A stretch of 64,000 nt of DNA from Tubulanus polymorphus (GCF_964204645.1 NC_134035.1:8060501-8124500); one strand, 5' to 3'; shown: positions 32,398-45,900, numbered from the stretch's first letter. The notes: generated by a model from the letters alone, not told the origin. Numbers and translations are program-made.

Positions 32398-35300
32398 ATG
32401 AGCACTCTACCCGCGTCCGGTGGTCCGCCACCGGCGGGTAAGAGAAAAGAGATCTATAAATACGAGGCGCCGTGGACGGTATACAGTATGAACTGGAGCG
32501 TACGGCCGGATAAACGATTCAGACTCGCTCTCGGTAGCTTCGTCGAGGAGTATAATAATCGGGTACGCCTCGCCTAATCCTACACCTAATGTCTATTTAT
32601 TTTTTTCGCCTGACATCGTTTTCTTTCAGGATATTTCACATCGTTTTTAGCGACTCTACTGAATGCTACTCTCCTGATTTGTGCTTAGTTTTCACAAAAA
32701 ATGTCAGTGTACTGCGTTGAAAAGTACTAACTTTTGAATTAACTGACATGTCATCCCAAATTAATGCGTCACGCGAATTGGCGCGATGCTAAATGTCGAT
32801 TAGTTAAAAACCAAGAACAATCTGGATAATAAATAGAGAATGGAATTTTTCACATTTTCTCTAGCAAAATACTCGGAAATTGTCGGCAATGAGAGGATTT
32901 ATTGAAGATGTCGAGATGTTCAGGGACCCAGTTCCAGAGTTCTGAGTTGAATTTGACTCTAGAGTTAAAACGTTGAAAATGAACTGATTTTAACTCAGAG
33001 TTAACTCTAACTCACAACTGTGGAACTGGCTCCTGATCTGTAATTCATCGAGATGTTATTGATTATTGCAGGTTCAGATAGTGTCGTTGGATGAAGAGAC
33101 GTCTGAGTTCACCGGTCGCAGTACGTTCGACCACCCGTATCCAACTACAAAAATAATGTGGATACCTGATAGTGTATGTTGAATTATTGTTTTCTTATTT
33201 TTAACATAACTTACGAGACGAGTAGTACTGTATAGGTTAACTATATATTTGACGCACGAGGTTTCGCTTCTAATGAATGAATAAATAGTTACCCTATACA
33301 GTACTACTCGTCTCGTTACTTATTTTAAACCTGGTTAACACGGCTACTTTACAAATATTTTTAACATATTCACCTTTATCCACCATTTTGCAAAAGAAAT
33401 GTATGATGGTGTGTAAGAAAGACTGGTCCCATTCCCATTTTCGATAATTGAAAAAATCACGCTTGAAATACTTCTTGACTAAAATGTAGGAATTTTGAAT
33501 TCATGTGATTGTTGGAGCATCGTTCTTAAATCATATACACGTGTACAACGTATATGCAAAATTTGACTAAATTACTCCTTCGCCCATGAATCCGAACCCT
33601 AGTCGTAACTTAACTTACCAACGAATAATTATTGTCTTCTTTTTTACAGAAAGGAGTTTTCCCAGATTTAGTGGCTACGAGTGGAGATTATCTACGCGTA
33701 TGGAGAGTCGGTGATACGGAAACTAGACTCGAGTGTCTTTTGAACAACGTACGTAGTACTTAACCGTCTTTAGTTATTAACCCTTTCAGTGTGTCTACAC
33801 CGCAGTGTGGTGTACGAATCAGTGATGGATTTTGCTAGTACACCGCACTGCGGTGTATTGATTTAATTAGTAATTACTAATTATCTCTATTGAAAGATGG
33901 CAGCACCTGGCAAACAAAGTGAAATATTAGGAACTAACGATACACCGCGCCGCTGTGTAGAGGCACTATAGTGGTATTCCCGTTATTCAACACACTAGGG
34001 TGGAATTTTTCAGAATTATCAAATTATCTTCAGCACTATAGGGTAGTAATTAGCCAGCTAGGAAAGGGTTAATCTATTGTTAGGTGATCTTTATTTAGTA
34101 ACCTTGTCTTTGTTAATGCGAGGCTTCAATCATCACCAGCTCATGGTTTGTGAAGATATGTCCACACACTTGCCGATAAGGACTATTTCTATTTACAGGG
34201 TTCTCTAATCAATGAGAAATGGGGTACAGCAGTGAACTGAATCTATTCTAAGGCCTTAAATAGTGTTGAATTTTGTGGGTGGCTAGTTAACTGACAGAAG
34301 CAGTCCTTCGGAAAGTAGGCCATAATACGAAGAAGTGACTTCGAGCCCGGACTCACTTGGGCCATATCATCCAAACAATTCGGAATCAAGCGGAATATTC
34401 GGAATCAAGCCCACAGACTGTAGTATTGGGTATTTGTGTTGTTGTTGTTATTTCGAGCACACACACAATTCAATCTCTATAAACCACTATAGCATGACCT
34501 ATATAGAAAACACCAGTTGAAAATCGCATCATCACCCGCCAGCAGTGGTGCGGTGCGTTAGTGCGCGCGTTATTTATGAATTCATTAATGAAGGGAATAA
34601 TAATATCTTTGTCTGCGAAAAAACGTTTTGTCTGAATAGTTAACCGAATAGAACTCTAGTTGCCGGGGGATGGGAACATCGGCTAACTAATACTGGTAGC
34701 TTTAACGGGTAATTTCTATATCGAAATAGTTTTGTTAAAAAAAGTTGGCTTGCATCGGATCTCGCGGGACCGATGAATTCCCTCCGAGGTCGGCGCAAAA
34801 TCCGGGAGCAGGGATAGGTTGATATCTCGATGAATTGAAGAGGCGAATTTTAAGGTTTAAACCGGTGATCTACATACCTGATCATACTCCGATGAACCCG
34901 GGTATAAAGGCCAGCCGAGGAAGAGTTCAGCAATCACAGAATTCCCTGTCATGTATGCCAAATCTGACAACTGTAGGTGCTGTGAATTAGTAATCACTTT
35001 TCGGAGGTTGGCAGCCCCGGGCATTTCTATTTGTATCGATTCGGTATTTAATTTCTTTGTAAGCTACAACTCTATCATTGAAATCATTGAATAGCAGCAA
35101 TGAATTTTGATGTAATTTCTGTGTTTTTTCCTGCTCTTTTAGAATAAAAATTCGGATTTCTGCGCTCCGCTGACGTCATTCGATTGGAACGAAGTCGATC
35201 CTAATTTACTGGGCACGTCGAGTATCGATACGACGTGTACTATATGGGGTCTCGAGGTAAGTGTCGTTGAACTATTAAACAAACGTATTTCAGCTACAAT

Positions 35301-38300
35301 TCCCTAGAGAGTTTTTATCTCGGCACAGAGATCCTTCATTCTAAGTATCCTGCCACTTCAAAGTTTGCTTTTGATTTAAGTTTCTAATCACCGAAAAAAC
35401 ACCGAGAACATCTTCTAACGATTAAACCGGAGATCACTTGTAGCCTGTCAATATAGTTCCCTTTCAATTTCGAGTCAAATTTGACTCAAGAGTTAAGACA
35501 TTGAAAATGATCTGATTTTAACTCTCAGAGTTAAATCACAACTGTAATGCATGCCAGGATACTGCCAAAATCAGGGGCGGATCCAGGGGCATGTTGGGAA
35601 CATGACGACCAATAAAAAGGGCATATCTTAATTTAGGGCGGAAAGGCGGATAGCCAAATTGAGCGCCGCAAGCACAAAATGCAACTGAGGGGGTCCTCCC
35701 CGGAAATTCTACTATCATTTAAGAGCTTTCTGAGCATCTCTATTCAAGAAATAAAGGTTATATATTTAGGAAAAATATTGTCCCGTATGTCGGGTGGAAG
35801 CAACGGCAAATTTTGATGCAGACAGAAAAAATAAAAAGGGCACCGTCTTAAACCGCCCCTGAAAATGGAGCCCTGCATACCAGACAAATGATTGTTGATG
35901 ACGTTTATCTTTGCTTTTTTAGACTGGACAAGTTATCGGTCGCGTGAATCTAGTTTCGGGACACGTAAAAACCCAATTGATCGCGCACGATAAAGAGGTT
36001 TACGATATTGCATTTAGTCGAGCGGGCGGCGGTCGTGATATGTTCGCCAGTGTTGGTAAGTCTGAATATGTTTCCGTAGCAGTTCAAACATCAGCAGTTA
36101 GGCGTTTACGACAATTGTCCCCGTGATTATTGCCCTCAGCACATTTGCCCCCTCTCCCAAAAATCTTTATTAATCTGGTTCCTAAGTACTTAACTTCAGC
36201 AAATCAAAAACTTAATCAGTCCTGGAGTGATTATATTATCACTTACCAAATCAAAATAAATGGAGTCCACTTATTAGTGCATTAGTTAATGTTGACTGAT
36301 TTATTGGAATTAGTTAGTTTTAGTGTTACTATAGCCGATCAAAAACTTAATGAATCAGTCCCAAAGTAATTAGCTACACTAAGCTTAGTTAATAAGTTAG
36401 TTTGCTTTGTTTGTCTAATTAATTAGAAATAAGTTTCTGTGTTACTATAAGATTTAATAGATTATAATGGATTTAATTCGAGGTAATTGTCCTGATAGGG
36501 TTTAGAAGATGAATGGATGATCAGATGAATAGATGATGATATGTTTCTCCTTGAATTTCTAACCACAGGCGCTGATGGATCCGTTCGTATGTTCGATCTC
36601 CGTCATTTAGAACATTCGACTATTATTTACGAAGATCATCACCATCATCCGTTGTTACGTCTGGCGTGGAATAAACAGGATCCGAATTATCTAGCAACGA
36701 TGGCCATGGATGCGATGGAGGTTCGTTTACGATAGTATTACAGGGTGGGTCCTTAGGACCCCTTCATTCTTTAAAAAATCCTTCTCTAAATGGAAAATGC
36801 TTGAAAACTGAGCAAAATGCCTGAAATTTCTTAAAAGCGCTTTCAATTTTGAGAAATAGGCAATTACAAATTTTTGGCTCCATGGCAAGCAGACTCAACT
36901 GTTTGAAACAATAGAACTATATAAAGATATCAATGGTCAAATAGAATTAGATTAGATTAAGATCTTGAGTTAACAAATTGAGTTTACTCGCAATCTCTTT
37001 CTTAATCAATCCTGCTTAATTCGTCAGTTGGTTTTCGCAAGACTCCAAGAACGAACTTAGACTCGAGCAGGAAAAAAATCCTGGAGGCTATGAGGCATAT
37101 TGACATCGAGTTACGATCAATATGTGCGATAATCCTCCGACATTTAGATTAATTATGTTTTACTCCTGTTAGATTTTGTGCGATTTCTCGTTTTAAGATC
37201 GAGGCGAGAAACTGACTACTCGGCAGAGTGGCAGGAAAAATTAAATATACAGGAGTCACAGCAGCACGGCGATCTTGAGTGTCAATCGTTGTGTGCTTAA
37301 CCCTCCTACAATTATAGATACAGAGTAGAGAACAAACTCGCTCAATTCAGATCATTTAGAACTAATGATATTCATCGGGTTTATGAGTGAGAAATCTGAA
37401 TTAATCGCTGCCGGCTACGAATAAACGCGTACTTCCAGTTCTGTCACAGTGTCACTACAAATATATTCGTAGCTGTTTACTTCCTATTCACAGGATGCTT
37501 CCTGGGTTCAGTTTCACAAAAAAATAAGAACGCCCAAAAATCTATTTAAGACAAACTGAATAATGAAATCGGTTCGATTTGTCATCCTCGCTTGCCAGGG
37601 GTCCGGTATCACTCCCGCACTCGCTTCCACCAGCCCCCTGGCCTCACGAAGCGTGATTTCATTACTGGCGCTGTTGTGCATGACGTCATACATCGATTTG
37701 CGAAATATTTCCTTGTTCGGTTAAACGTTCGCTGATTGGTCCATTTAACGGGAAAACCAACAGAAGCCCAATGTCGTTTGTTACAAGCGCTGTGATTGGT
37801 ACGACTGGATTCTGGTTGGCTAGTAATGACTCCAACGACTCGTGAGGTCAAGGGGTTCGGGGAACAGCTTTAGCGTAGTGGGTTTGAATCCCTTGACGGG
37901 TGAAGATGTGATTTGTGGGAGTTGATCCTTTTTGTAAGACAGCTAAAAGCCAGTCCGGGCCATTCAACGCACGTCTAAAATGAATGTTTTCTGGTTTCGT
38001 TTAGGTGATCATACTGGATGTACGAGTGCCGTGTACACCTGTAGCTAGACTCAATAATCACCGAGCGTGTGTGAACGGTATCGCATGGGCTCCGCATTCG
38101 AGTTGCCACATATGTACGGCAGGTATGTAAGAACTGTCAATTATCGATTTAAGCTTTTGGTTTTCGAGTGATGGAAAATGCTAGTTAATGAATCCAAACT
38201 TGGGACGTATGATTCTTCGGATATGACAGGGTCCCAACGACTCCTTAATTCCTTACAGGGATGAAAATCTTCCGACCATAGACGGATTTCCGACCTTATC

Positions 38301-38960
38301 TAACATTTTCTTTATTCCTGAGAACAGTGTAAATCACCTCAATCGCTTTGATCACCTAAATCGCAGGCGTCACATCAGAGCGCTCCGTAGTTAGGAGTGC
38401 TCCTTAAGATGGTTTTCGGCAGTTGTTAGCACAACTGTGGAGTCGGAGAAACCAATATGGCATCTCATTCAAAAAGCGGCTCTAATTCAGGCCCAAACTA
38501 TTAAGATTTTGACCATAAGGTAGTAAGTTTTTTGGCTAAAAGTTACTGATTTTTGTTCCTCAAAAATTCTTTAAAAAAAAAAAATTTTCCGACTTTTTCA
38601 ATATGGGCCGTTTTCATCCCTGTCCTTACAAAATCCTTCAAAATGGAAATTAAAACTCGAAACTCCTTAACTTTGATCACGCAGACAAAGACACATGTCC
38701 CAACAGTGGCTAATAATTGGGAGTTTCGTACGCGTTCAAAAATATCTCCTTATTTCTGATCTATTACATTTCTTTTTTCCAACGTAGCCGACGATCACCA
38801 AGCGTTGATCTGGGATATACAGCAGATGCCTCGCGCGATCGAAGACCCGATACTAGCGTATACGGGCGCCGGCGAAATTAATCAGATACAGTGGTCGTCG
38901 ACGCAGCCCGACTGGATCGCCATCTGTTACAGCCACTGCCTCGAGATTCTGCGAGTTTGA
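32398..38960 (+). CDS. DCAF7: DCAF7 / WDR68 WD40 protein
   Basis: Eight coding exons join in phase, 351 residues: 32398-32562, 33072-33173, 33650-33748, 35143-35256, 35923-36055, 36569-36720, 38005-38122, 38788-38960. The protein is nearly identical to the vertebrate one from [20 protein letters not shown] onward: [158 protein letters not shown]. It forms a beta-propeller scaffold that binds DYRK1/HIPK kinases and CUL4-DDB1. The N-tail has about nine extra residues (an ASGGPPPA segment). The ATG at 32398 is the first in frame after the acceptor; an in-frame GTG upstream is not used. Exon 6 ends GAG|GTTCGT, a weaker donor, but phase and homology confirm it. Confidence 0.97.
32921..33035. mobile_element. 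Palindromic MITE of the GACCCAGTTYCACAGT family, copy 2
   Basis: CAGGGACCCAGTTCCAGAGT on the left and ACAACTGTGGAACTGGCTCC on the right are inverted termini, with GAGTTAACTC-type palindromic interior. It ends 36 bp before DCAF7 exon 2. Confidence 0.72.
33211..33317. mobile_element. Inverted-repeat fragment, Penelope-related
   Basis: The arms ACGAGACGAGTAGTACTGTA and its complement bound about 100 bp. The interior (TTTGACGCACGAGGTTTCGC) is shared with the larger locus at 58030-58260, where it belongs to a hammerhead-bearing Penelope-type end. Read on the minus strand it keeps only the GAAAC half of the core. It is in DCAF7 intron 2. Confidence 0.5.
33777..34072 (-). mobile_element. piggyBac-like MITE, copy 4 (inverted)
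   Basis: TTAA lies at 33777-33780 and 34069-34072. Orientation is opposite to copies 1-3. The palindrome ACACCGCACTGCGGTGT is intact, while its partner has one change. It starts about 29 bp past DCAF7 exon 3. Confidence 0.86.
37598..37876 (-). repeat. Dispersed ~280-bp repeat, copy in DCAF7 intron
   Basis: This copy matches 47611-47890 in inverted orientation over its whole length, with scattered changes. Shared blocks include CGAACCCCTTGAC, ACCAGAATCCAGT, AATGTCGTTTGTTACAAGCG-like and GCCAGTAATGA (shown on the strand of the second copy where relevant). Ends near GTCCGGTATCA are shared. The family is not recognised and there is no ORF. Confidence 0.65.
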
Positions 38961-39189
38961 CATGAATACAAGTGACCGCTAGTGACACGAGTTCGTGTAT
39001 TCTACATTCTCCTGGTTACCGATCAGAAAATACGGGGGTTGAATTTCGCAAGATCGACACCATCGAGTTTAACACCTCTCGTTAACTGTTCGTCGTGTTA
39101 TAACACGATTTTGGTGTTGTATAAAAGTGGAGCGCAGATTTGCTCGTCGATTTGAAAATTGAATCTTTTAATAACGAATTTCAGAAGAT

Positions 39190-39483
39190 TTAACCCTTTC
39201 AGTGCTGACTAATCAATACCCTATAGTGTTGGAGATAATTTGAAAATTTTAAGAAATTCCACCCTAGTCTGTTGAATAACGGGAATACTGCTATAGTGCG
39301 TCTACATCGCGGCGCAGTGTATCGTTAGTATCTAGTATTTCACTATGTTTGACAGTTGCTGCCATTTTTCAAGAGGGATAATTACTAATTATTAATTACA
39401 TCAATACACCACAGTGCGGTGTACTAGCAAAATCTATCACTGATTTACACCGCACTGCGGTGTAGATGCACTGAAAGGGTTAA
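39190..39483 (+). mobile_element. piggyBac-like MITE, copy 5
   Basis: TTAA lies at 39190-39193 and 39480-39483, with termini CCCTTTCAGTGCTGAC and CACTGAAAGGG. One palindrome has a single change and the other is intact. It is 230 bp after the DCAF7 stop, within the likely 3' UTR. Confidence 0.88.
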
Positions 39484-39503
39484 ACCGTCGGACTGGTTTC
39501 TTG

Positions 39504-40228
39504 GGGACCGTTCATTACGTACATACGCAAGCCCTAGGCAGGACCTCAATGGCAATAGCGTACGATCTGCGTTTATTTACACAAAGTGTACGTACTTAAT
39601 AGATCAAAGTGCAAGTTCTACTGTATAATCTTGTAGTAGCCTGGCTACTCATCTGTAGTATTAGTTCAGCCATGAGTCTGGAACATAATGAATTCAATGC
39701 CCCTTTTAAAAGGGTGTATCCTCCTAGTAAATCCCTCCCAAGAGGGGCAAGCAATATGGCGTGATATTAAAGTCTCAAATTTAGAATTTATTCATACTAT
39801 AATAAAACGACCAGTAGACAACAGGTGCATGTTTATGTTTTATACTACATGATCAATCATTGCGGAGGTCGACCTTGCGACGCGATCATCGCGTTGCGTC
39901 ACAAGTGGGAGCAACTAGTCGACTGTGTGCGACTAGTTGCTCCCAGTCGCAAGAGCACGTAGGTCGGTTGCGACGGTCGCGTCACGTCGCAGAAAGTAGA
40001 ACATGTGCGACTCATTGCTACTGGCGTCGTTGGCAGTCGCAAGGTAGCGTAGGTCGGTTGGTTGTTGCAACGCGATCGTCGCTGGCGGTTGCAGTGAGTT
40101 GCAAGCCATAGCAAGGCCGACCTATGCCCTTAGGTAGGAGTATCGGCAATATACCGATAGGTATAGGCGCAAAGTAGGAGCTTGAAAAAAGGTACTATTT
40201 TTTGCGTACGTACTGAATGAACGGTCCC
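39504..40228. mobile_element. 725-bp inverted-repeat element with a nested 258-bp element
   Basis: The outer termini GGGACCGTTCATTACGTAC and GTACTGAATGAACGGTCCC are inverted repeats of the same family as 13605-13771. Nested at 39866-40123 is a second element with termini AGGTCGACCTTGC / GCAAGGCCGACCT. Its interior is rich in GTCGCAAC-type words and has a perfect 15-bp-arm hairpin (39907-39921 with 39930-39944, 8-nt loop). Neither has a transposase frame. Confidence 0.65.
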
Positions 40229-41103
40229 TTGAAGGTTTCTTAGGTTCATACCGAAATGGGCATTGCTCGACACGACTCCAGTGATAATGTGGATGTAAAA
40301 TGAGTTATAGGGGGAGGGGGGTGCTGAACGGATGTAGTAGCTTTAAAAAAGATCGATATTGTCCGTGTAACGTGTATTTATGGAATGTGTTATTATTAAT
40401 ATTTGGTGTTTTTCTAGTAGTTATATTCAAACTTTTCTATAAGAATGCCAGTGTTTTGTAATGAAATAGGGGAAAAAATATTTTAATCGAAAAACAAAAG
40501 TCGTCGGACTAGTGTAAAATGTACAAAACCCGCGAATAATATTCGATCGTAATTTATTAGATTTGCGTCACGCGCAAAATATCGGCGAGACGCGTATTTT
40601 TAATTTACGATGTATTTTATTGTATTATTGAATCAAATGTACTGACCGAAGTCGTATAAATATTTGAGAAGTTTGGAAGGCGAGAATACGGTAGACTCAG
40701 TTTGTCCCGGATCTCGGTACGCGAATTCCGTGGTAGTCGGATCAGGGATAGGTTATTAATATCACGATGTATTCGAAAATTTGTAGTTTAAAGTCCGAGG
40801 CACGCGATAATCTGAGGCAATCAAATCTGGGACTAACAACGGAGTCTACCGAATATATTGAACGGCAGAGTTATGCGACCAAATTAGAAATGAAATGATT
40901 ATACTATAGGACTAGGGATGAAGTACCTGAAATGTAAATAAACTTACTAAACTTGTACAGTCTATCCATTGTCGTGCATGTACAATGATTATGTATATTA
41001 TTATTATTAATATTATTATTATTACACCACTTATACATAATGTATTAACCACCTCGCTGTTATTTGATGTCTTTGTTTCTGAATTCGAAATTTCATTTCT
41101 CCA

Positions 41104-41384
41104 TTAACCCTTTCAATGCTGACTAATCAATACCCTAAAGTGCTGGAGATAATTTGAAAATTTAAAAAAATTCCACCCTAGTGTGTTGAACAACGGGAAT
41201 ACAGTGTAGGGTGCAGTGTATCGTTAGTTACTAATATTTCACTATGTCTGACAGATGCTGCCATCTTTCAACAGAGATAATAACTAAATACCAATTCCAC
41301 CAATACACCGCAGTGCGGTGTACTAGCAAAATCCATCACTGATTCATACACCGCACTGCAGTGTAGACGCACTGAAAGGGTTAA
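41104..41384 (+). mobile_element. piggyBac-like MITE, copy 6
   Basis: TTAA lies at 41104-41107 and 41381-41384. The left terminus CCCTTTCAATGC has one change. One intact palindrome (ACACCGCAGTGCGGTGT) is present. A middle segment is about 15 bp shorter than in the other copies. Confidence 0.86.
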
Positions 41385-42678
41385 CGTTATGTAGGATTTA
41401 ATCATGCAATGATTCACCTAGACTTTTCATTATCACGAAACATGTCATGAAACTATTGTAGCTCGTAGGCCTAACCTGTACTCGAGTTCGGCTAGGGTTT
41501 AGACGTTAACATTGAACTTTTGATCTCTGGTGATATGTTCGGTTTCATTTGGATGCGTTTGTTGTCCGATGATCTTCGACCGATGAAGTCAAGAATTTGG
41601 CCGCGAACATTTTTTCCCGCATCTCGCCGTGCGTACTACATTTGAATGATTTGGAGTCAGTAAAATAAAGTTTAACCCGCTTAATCCGGATCAGTTAAAT
41701 CGGCGATTCCGATCTAATCTGGTCATTATTTATGGTCCAACGTAATGCTACGGTAGATAATGATAATACCTGTTGTGTATTTGGGCTAATCAGGTAAGGT
41801 TTCGTACCCTGGGAGTTTCATGATGCCATCAGGTTTGAATCTCTGCCGAGGGAGGATGGCGTGCGTGAAATGCTATGTTTTATTATAAAACATGAAATAA
41901 ATCCAGTTTATGAGAAATCCATATAATACATGTCATAAACTAGATTTATTTCATTGGTCCCGAATGATCCGAATTAGGGGGGTTCAACTGTTGAATAATA
42001 TCTCAATGAGGCTGCTGTTTTCTCAAGACTTCAGTTTCCCAGATCTCTATAATGGATAATAGTGAGGTTTTGCTGTAATATTTATTTTCAGTCAAATGTC
42101 ATCTTAGAATATTCTGTATTGCGTGTTGGGTACACCATCATTGTCATTTGTAACAAAAATTCATTTTATAATAAAATTCATGTCATTATTGTAATTTCTT
42201 AGCAATTCAAATCTCTTCTGATTGACAGATCTATATTGCGGTGGTTGGGAGGATAAGAATTTGGTCTCAATGCAGCATTTGACCCAGTTCTTGGTGGACA
42301 GCAGCATTCCTTGGCCAATCATTCCATCTGTAGTATATTCCAGGCATTTAAGAATGGATATTGGTAACTTGAACAATTGCATCCAGGGGCTCTGTGTATC
42401 ATTTGCATAAACCCAGACGAGGCAGGTACTTATTTCAACATTCCTCCTCTTCACCGCGGATATCAGGTTGTAGCTGCTGTTTTCCTTTTACCTGAGAGTA
42501 ATCATTGCCAAATGATTACTTGAGCCTTTTACTAAATACACACCAGCCTCAGCCCTGCAGACCTACCAGTATTAGTGCATGCCACCATTCCGTCATATAT
42601 TAGACTACCTATAGACTACTTCATAGACTACAAAGTGGTTTGGTCAAATTATGATGGGAAATGCTTCATACCATGAAT

Positions 42679-42731
42679 GTTTAATGCAATCCTGTGAATC
42701 TAACTGTTAGATTCACAGGATTGCATTAAAC
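42679..42731. repeat. Perfect 53-nt hairpin (26-bp arms, 1-nt loop)
   Basis: 42679-42704 (GTTTAATGCAATCCTGTGAA...) is the exact reverse complement of 42706-42731 around a single T. It lies about 120 bp beyond the likely MYG1 poly(A) signal. No terminal elements or coding frame explain it. Confidence 0.9.
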
Positions 42732-42847
42732 AGTAATATAGAAATTCCAAAAATCAATATGCATTTTCATCCTGACTTGTAGCATTGTCAGCCTGTAACC
42801 ACTTCACCATGAATTCCAAAATATTCTGCGATTAAAATTAAAATTCT

Positions 42848-42853
42848 TTTATT
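42848..42853 (-). terminator. Polyadenylation signal of MYG1
   Basis: AATAAA on the minus strand (TTTATT) lies about 130 bp after the MYG1 stop in AT-rich DNA. Confidence 0.55.
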
Positions 42854-42981
42854 ATCCTTGTAAAATGCAATATATTCCACCGCGATGCAATTATCGCTGA
42901 AGATCTTAAAAGACCACGACTCTGGTCAAGATGTAAGCATAATAGAAAGATTCTAGTAGATATGTAGTGACTGTCGTCAGT

Positions 42982-45900
42982 TCAGCAGCCGTTTTTCGAT
43001 TTCGCTAATGTTTTTCTCGCCATTTCGAGCACGCCTTCATACGTTTTATTGCCGCCGATGAATCCGGAAGCGTGTACGAATATGCATCCGGGAATTCCGC
43101 TTATCTTCGACAGCTCGTCGTCGCGAATGCCTCTCCATTCTTCTAACAGTGATAATCTAAACAAATATGAAAATATATCCGATAAGTCATAAGTGAATAA
43201 GAATCATGCACTTGACCTTCTCTCTGACTCTAAAACTATGACTTACACTTAGTAAATTGAACTGCCAATACAAATTGGGATTCGAAAATAGGAATGATTT
43301 AACAAGTTGGCCACTTTTATTCGATGTTTACTTCACTTTTTCCCTATTCCCCTGACATGCGTCTTGTTTACCCTGACATAGTCAGCTAAGAATCCAATCA
43401 ATTCAGACAGTCAAATATGTACAAGACATTGACAGAAACTGATTTTGTGCGCAATCTCAGATTTTGAACTATTTTACAGAATTCCCTGAATGCAGGGACA
43501 TGTCCGGACCCCTGCTTCGCCATTGGGGTGACCCTCTTCATCAAGTCATTACAATCTGTAAATTTGACACTCATCCTCTCAGAAATTGCAACCTTACGGA
43601 TGTATTTCTTTAAAAATAGCTAAAACCGAGGTAGAACCATACAGAACCCCAATAGAGACCTTTGACTTGGCTACGCTATCTGGGAAGACAAACATTTAGA
43701 ATACATATTCTAGCGTTTGAATTTAGTATAAGATAGGTATACAGTCAACCCCCAATTTACTGCCCACATCGGTGCAGAACTATTTTGGCGGTACAGCGAG
43801 TATGGTGGCATATCGGGGTGTTTTACTATGTATTTGAATAGAGATGTACATTTCGAAAACCTATAATCTTTCCTCCTGAACGTCGGCCTTCCAAATTTCC
43901 TAGATCTGCCGCCTTACCTGGGGATACTATAATAGTATTGTATGTAATGGCTGCCCGGAGTCAGAAGTGGCTCTAACCACTCTCCCTCACTGATATACAA
44001 GTACAGTCAAACCACGATATACTGCCCTCCCATATACCACCACCCCCGCCTACCGCCAGGTTTTCTAAATGTACATCTCTATATTCAAATACATAGTAAA
44101 ACACCCCGATATGCCACCATACTCGCTGTACCGCCAAAATAATTCTGCACCGATGTAGGCAGTATATTGGGGGTTGACTGTATACATATCTTATAGTAAA
44201 TTTAAACACTATAGAATATGTATTCTAAATGTTCGTCTTAATACCTGTTCTCAAAACTCCCTAACACTATCGGCACACACTGCACTCGCCAATTTCCATT
44301 CTGATCGGCGAACAAGAAAAACTTTGTCGTGCCTTCTATACCCTGTTCTTCCTCGATCGTGAACAAATGATCCTTCCACGGGCATCCGCCTTGCATCAGC
44401 ACGACAATTTCTCCGCTATCATCGACCTAACAACATTGTTAACGGTAAGATAAATCCTTTTTGACAGTCTCCGAAAATTATGAGGAAAGTTTTACGACAA
44501 TAATAACCTGAAATCGCTTTTCGAATGCCGACTCGACGATTGTCCTCGCTGGCCACCAGCCTTTGACAAAATATTCCAATCGATCCATGAATTCGCCTCC
44601 AACTAGGTCCATTGCCTTGTTAAACCTTTTCTGGAATTGCAATAAAAAAACAGACCGATTATACAACAGATTGCTGATCATATGCTGTACAGGACAAAAA
44701 ATTAAAAATTTGCTGTTATTTTCAAGGAAGTAGTTATTATACGTAGATCTAATAATAGATTAAATGTATAAACTTTGATTTTGCTGAAACATTTATAAAC
44801 ATTCACCAAACATTCAAAATATCAATAACAGCCTTTCTGCTATGAAATTCGAGCTACAATCTTACAGTTATATCAACTTCTTTTTCGTTCCATCGCGGGT
44901 TCAAATGTCCGATCCTTGAGCCGATAGTTGTAGTAACTGCATACCTGTTATTGGTAAGATATAAAGAGTGGAATGAAAAACTACATTAACAAAGTCCGGA
45001 AATGCTTGTAAATTCTGTGACACAAAAGACACTGAATATCTAAACTATGAGGCTGTCTGTAGGCCTATTGCTTTCTTTGATGATAAATAATGTTATATAT
45101 GATAATAATAATCAATTATTTTCTTAATATAGCGTGATATCTACACAGCATAAATCTCTGCACGTTTCATAAGATGGGAAAATAGATTAAAATGCAATCA
45201 TTGGTGAAATACTCGACATATGAAAACATTTAGAAAAATAGGTTCGTTCAAAAGTATGTTTTCTTCAATTTTGATATAAAAGTATCAACTCAGGGTTTCC
45301 AGTGGTAAGGCCAGGGTAAAAAGAAGCACTAAGAAGGACTTTTTCAGCAATTTTAGGCAAAAGGACGGACTTTTTGACTCGAAAAGAAGTACTTTTCAGT
45401 TAAATGAGGGCCTATAAGGAAGCATTTTCGCAAAGCCTTTGCCGGGATACTACTCCTGTAGACCAATCATATATACCAGGCTAATTCCATAACACTTTCC
45501 TGTATATTCAATCAAATTTGGAAGGACTTTTTTATCAAAAAGAAGAACAAAGATGATGTTTGTCCAAACTTTTTACAATAGAAGGACAAAGAAGGACTTG
45601 GAAGGACCGCTGGAAACCCTGCAACTGTATTGGTTCATTCCCAGTTTTTTCTGGATTAATTAATTTGTGTTGATGCTCAATTTCCGCGTATTCCCTAACA
45701 AACCCACGCACCACACCTGCCGGGAACGAAACAAGGGGTTTGATTTTGAAATCCGAAATCAAAGGACGGATTCCCGATACAACTGGATGATTTGTTGAAT
45801 TCACATAATTTTTGTTTAAATCGAAGAAAACGTCTCATTCAACTCTTTGAGTTCAATTTTTCCACTGAATCCGGAAGTGAATCAGACTGGTTTCTATCCA

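Larger units (their letters stand above)
38961..42981. other. DCAF7 3' region and convergent intergenic space
   Basis: There are no genes. The content is two piggyBac-like MITEs (39190, 41104), a nested inverted-repeat element (39504-40228), an ATT microsatellite (about 40993-41023), candidate DCAF7 poly(A) signals at 40937-40942 and 41664-41669, a perfect hairpin (42679-42731) and a minus-strand AATAAA (TTTATT 42848-42853) for MYG1. A minus-strand frame at 42161-42454 has no recognisable domain. Confidence 0.6.

Noticed and set aside
42161-42454. A 97-codon minus-strand frame in the DCAF7-MYG1 gap
   Set aside because: It may be a decayed mobile-element fragment, but no motif could be recognised and it lacks splice or start support.
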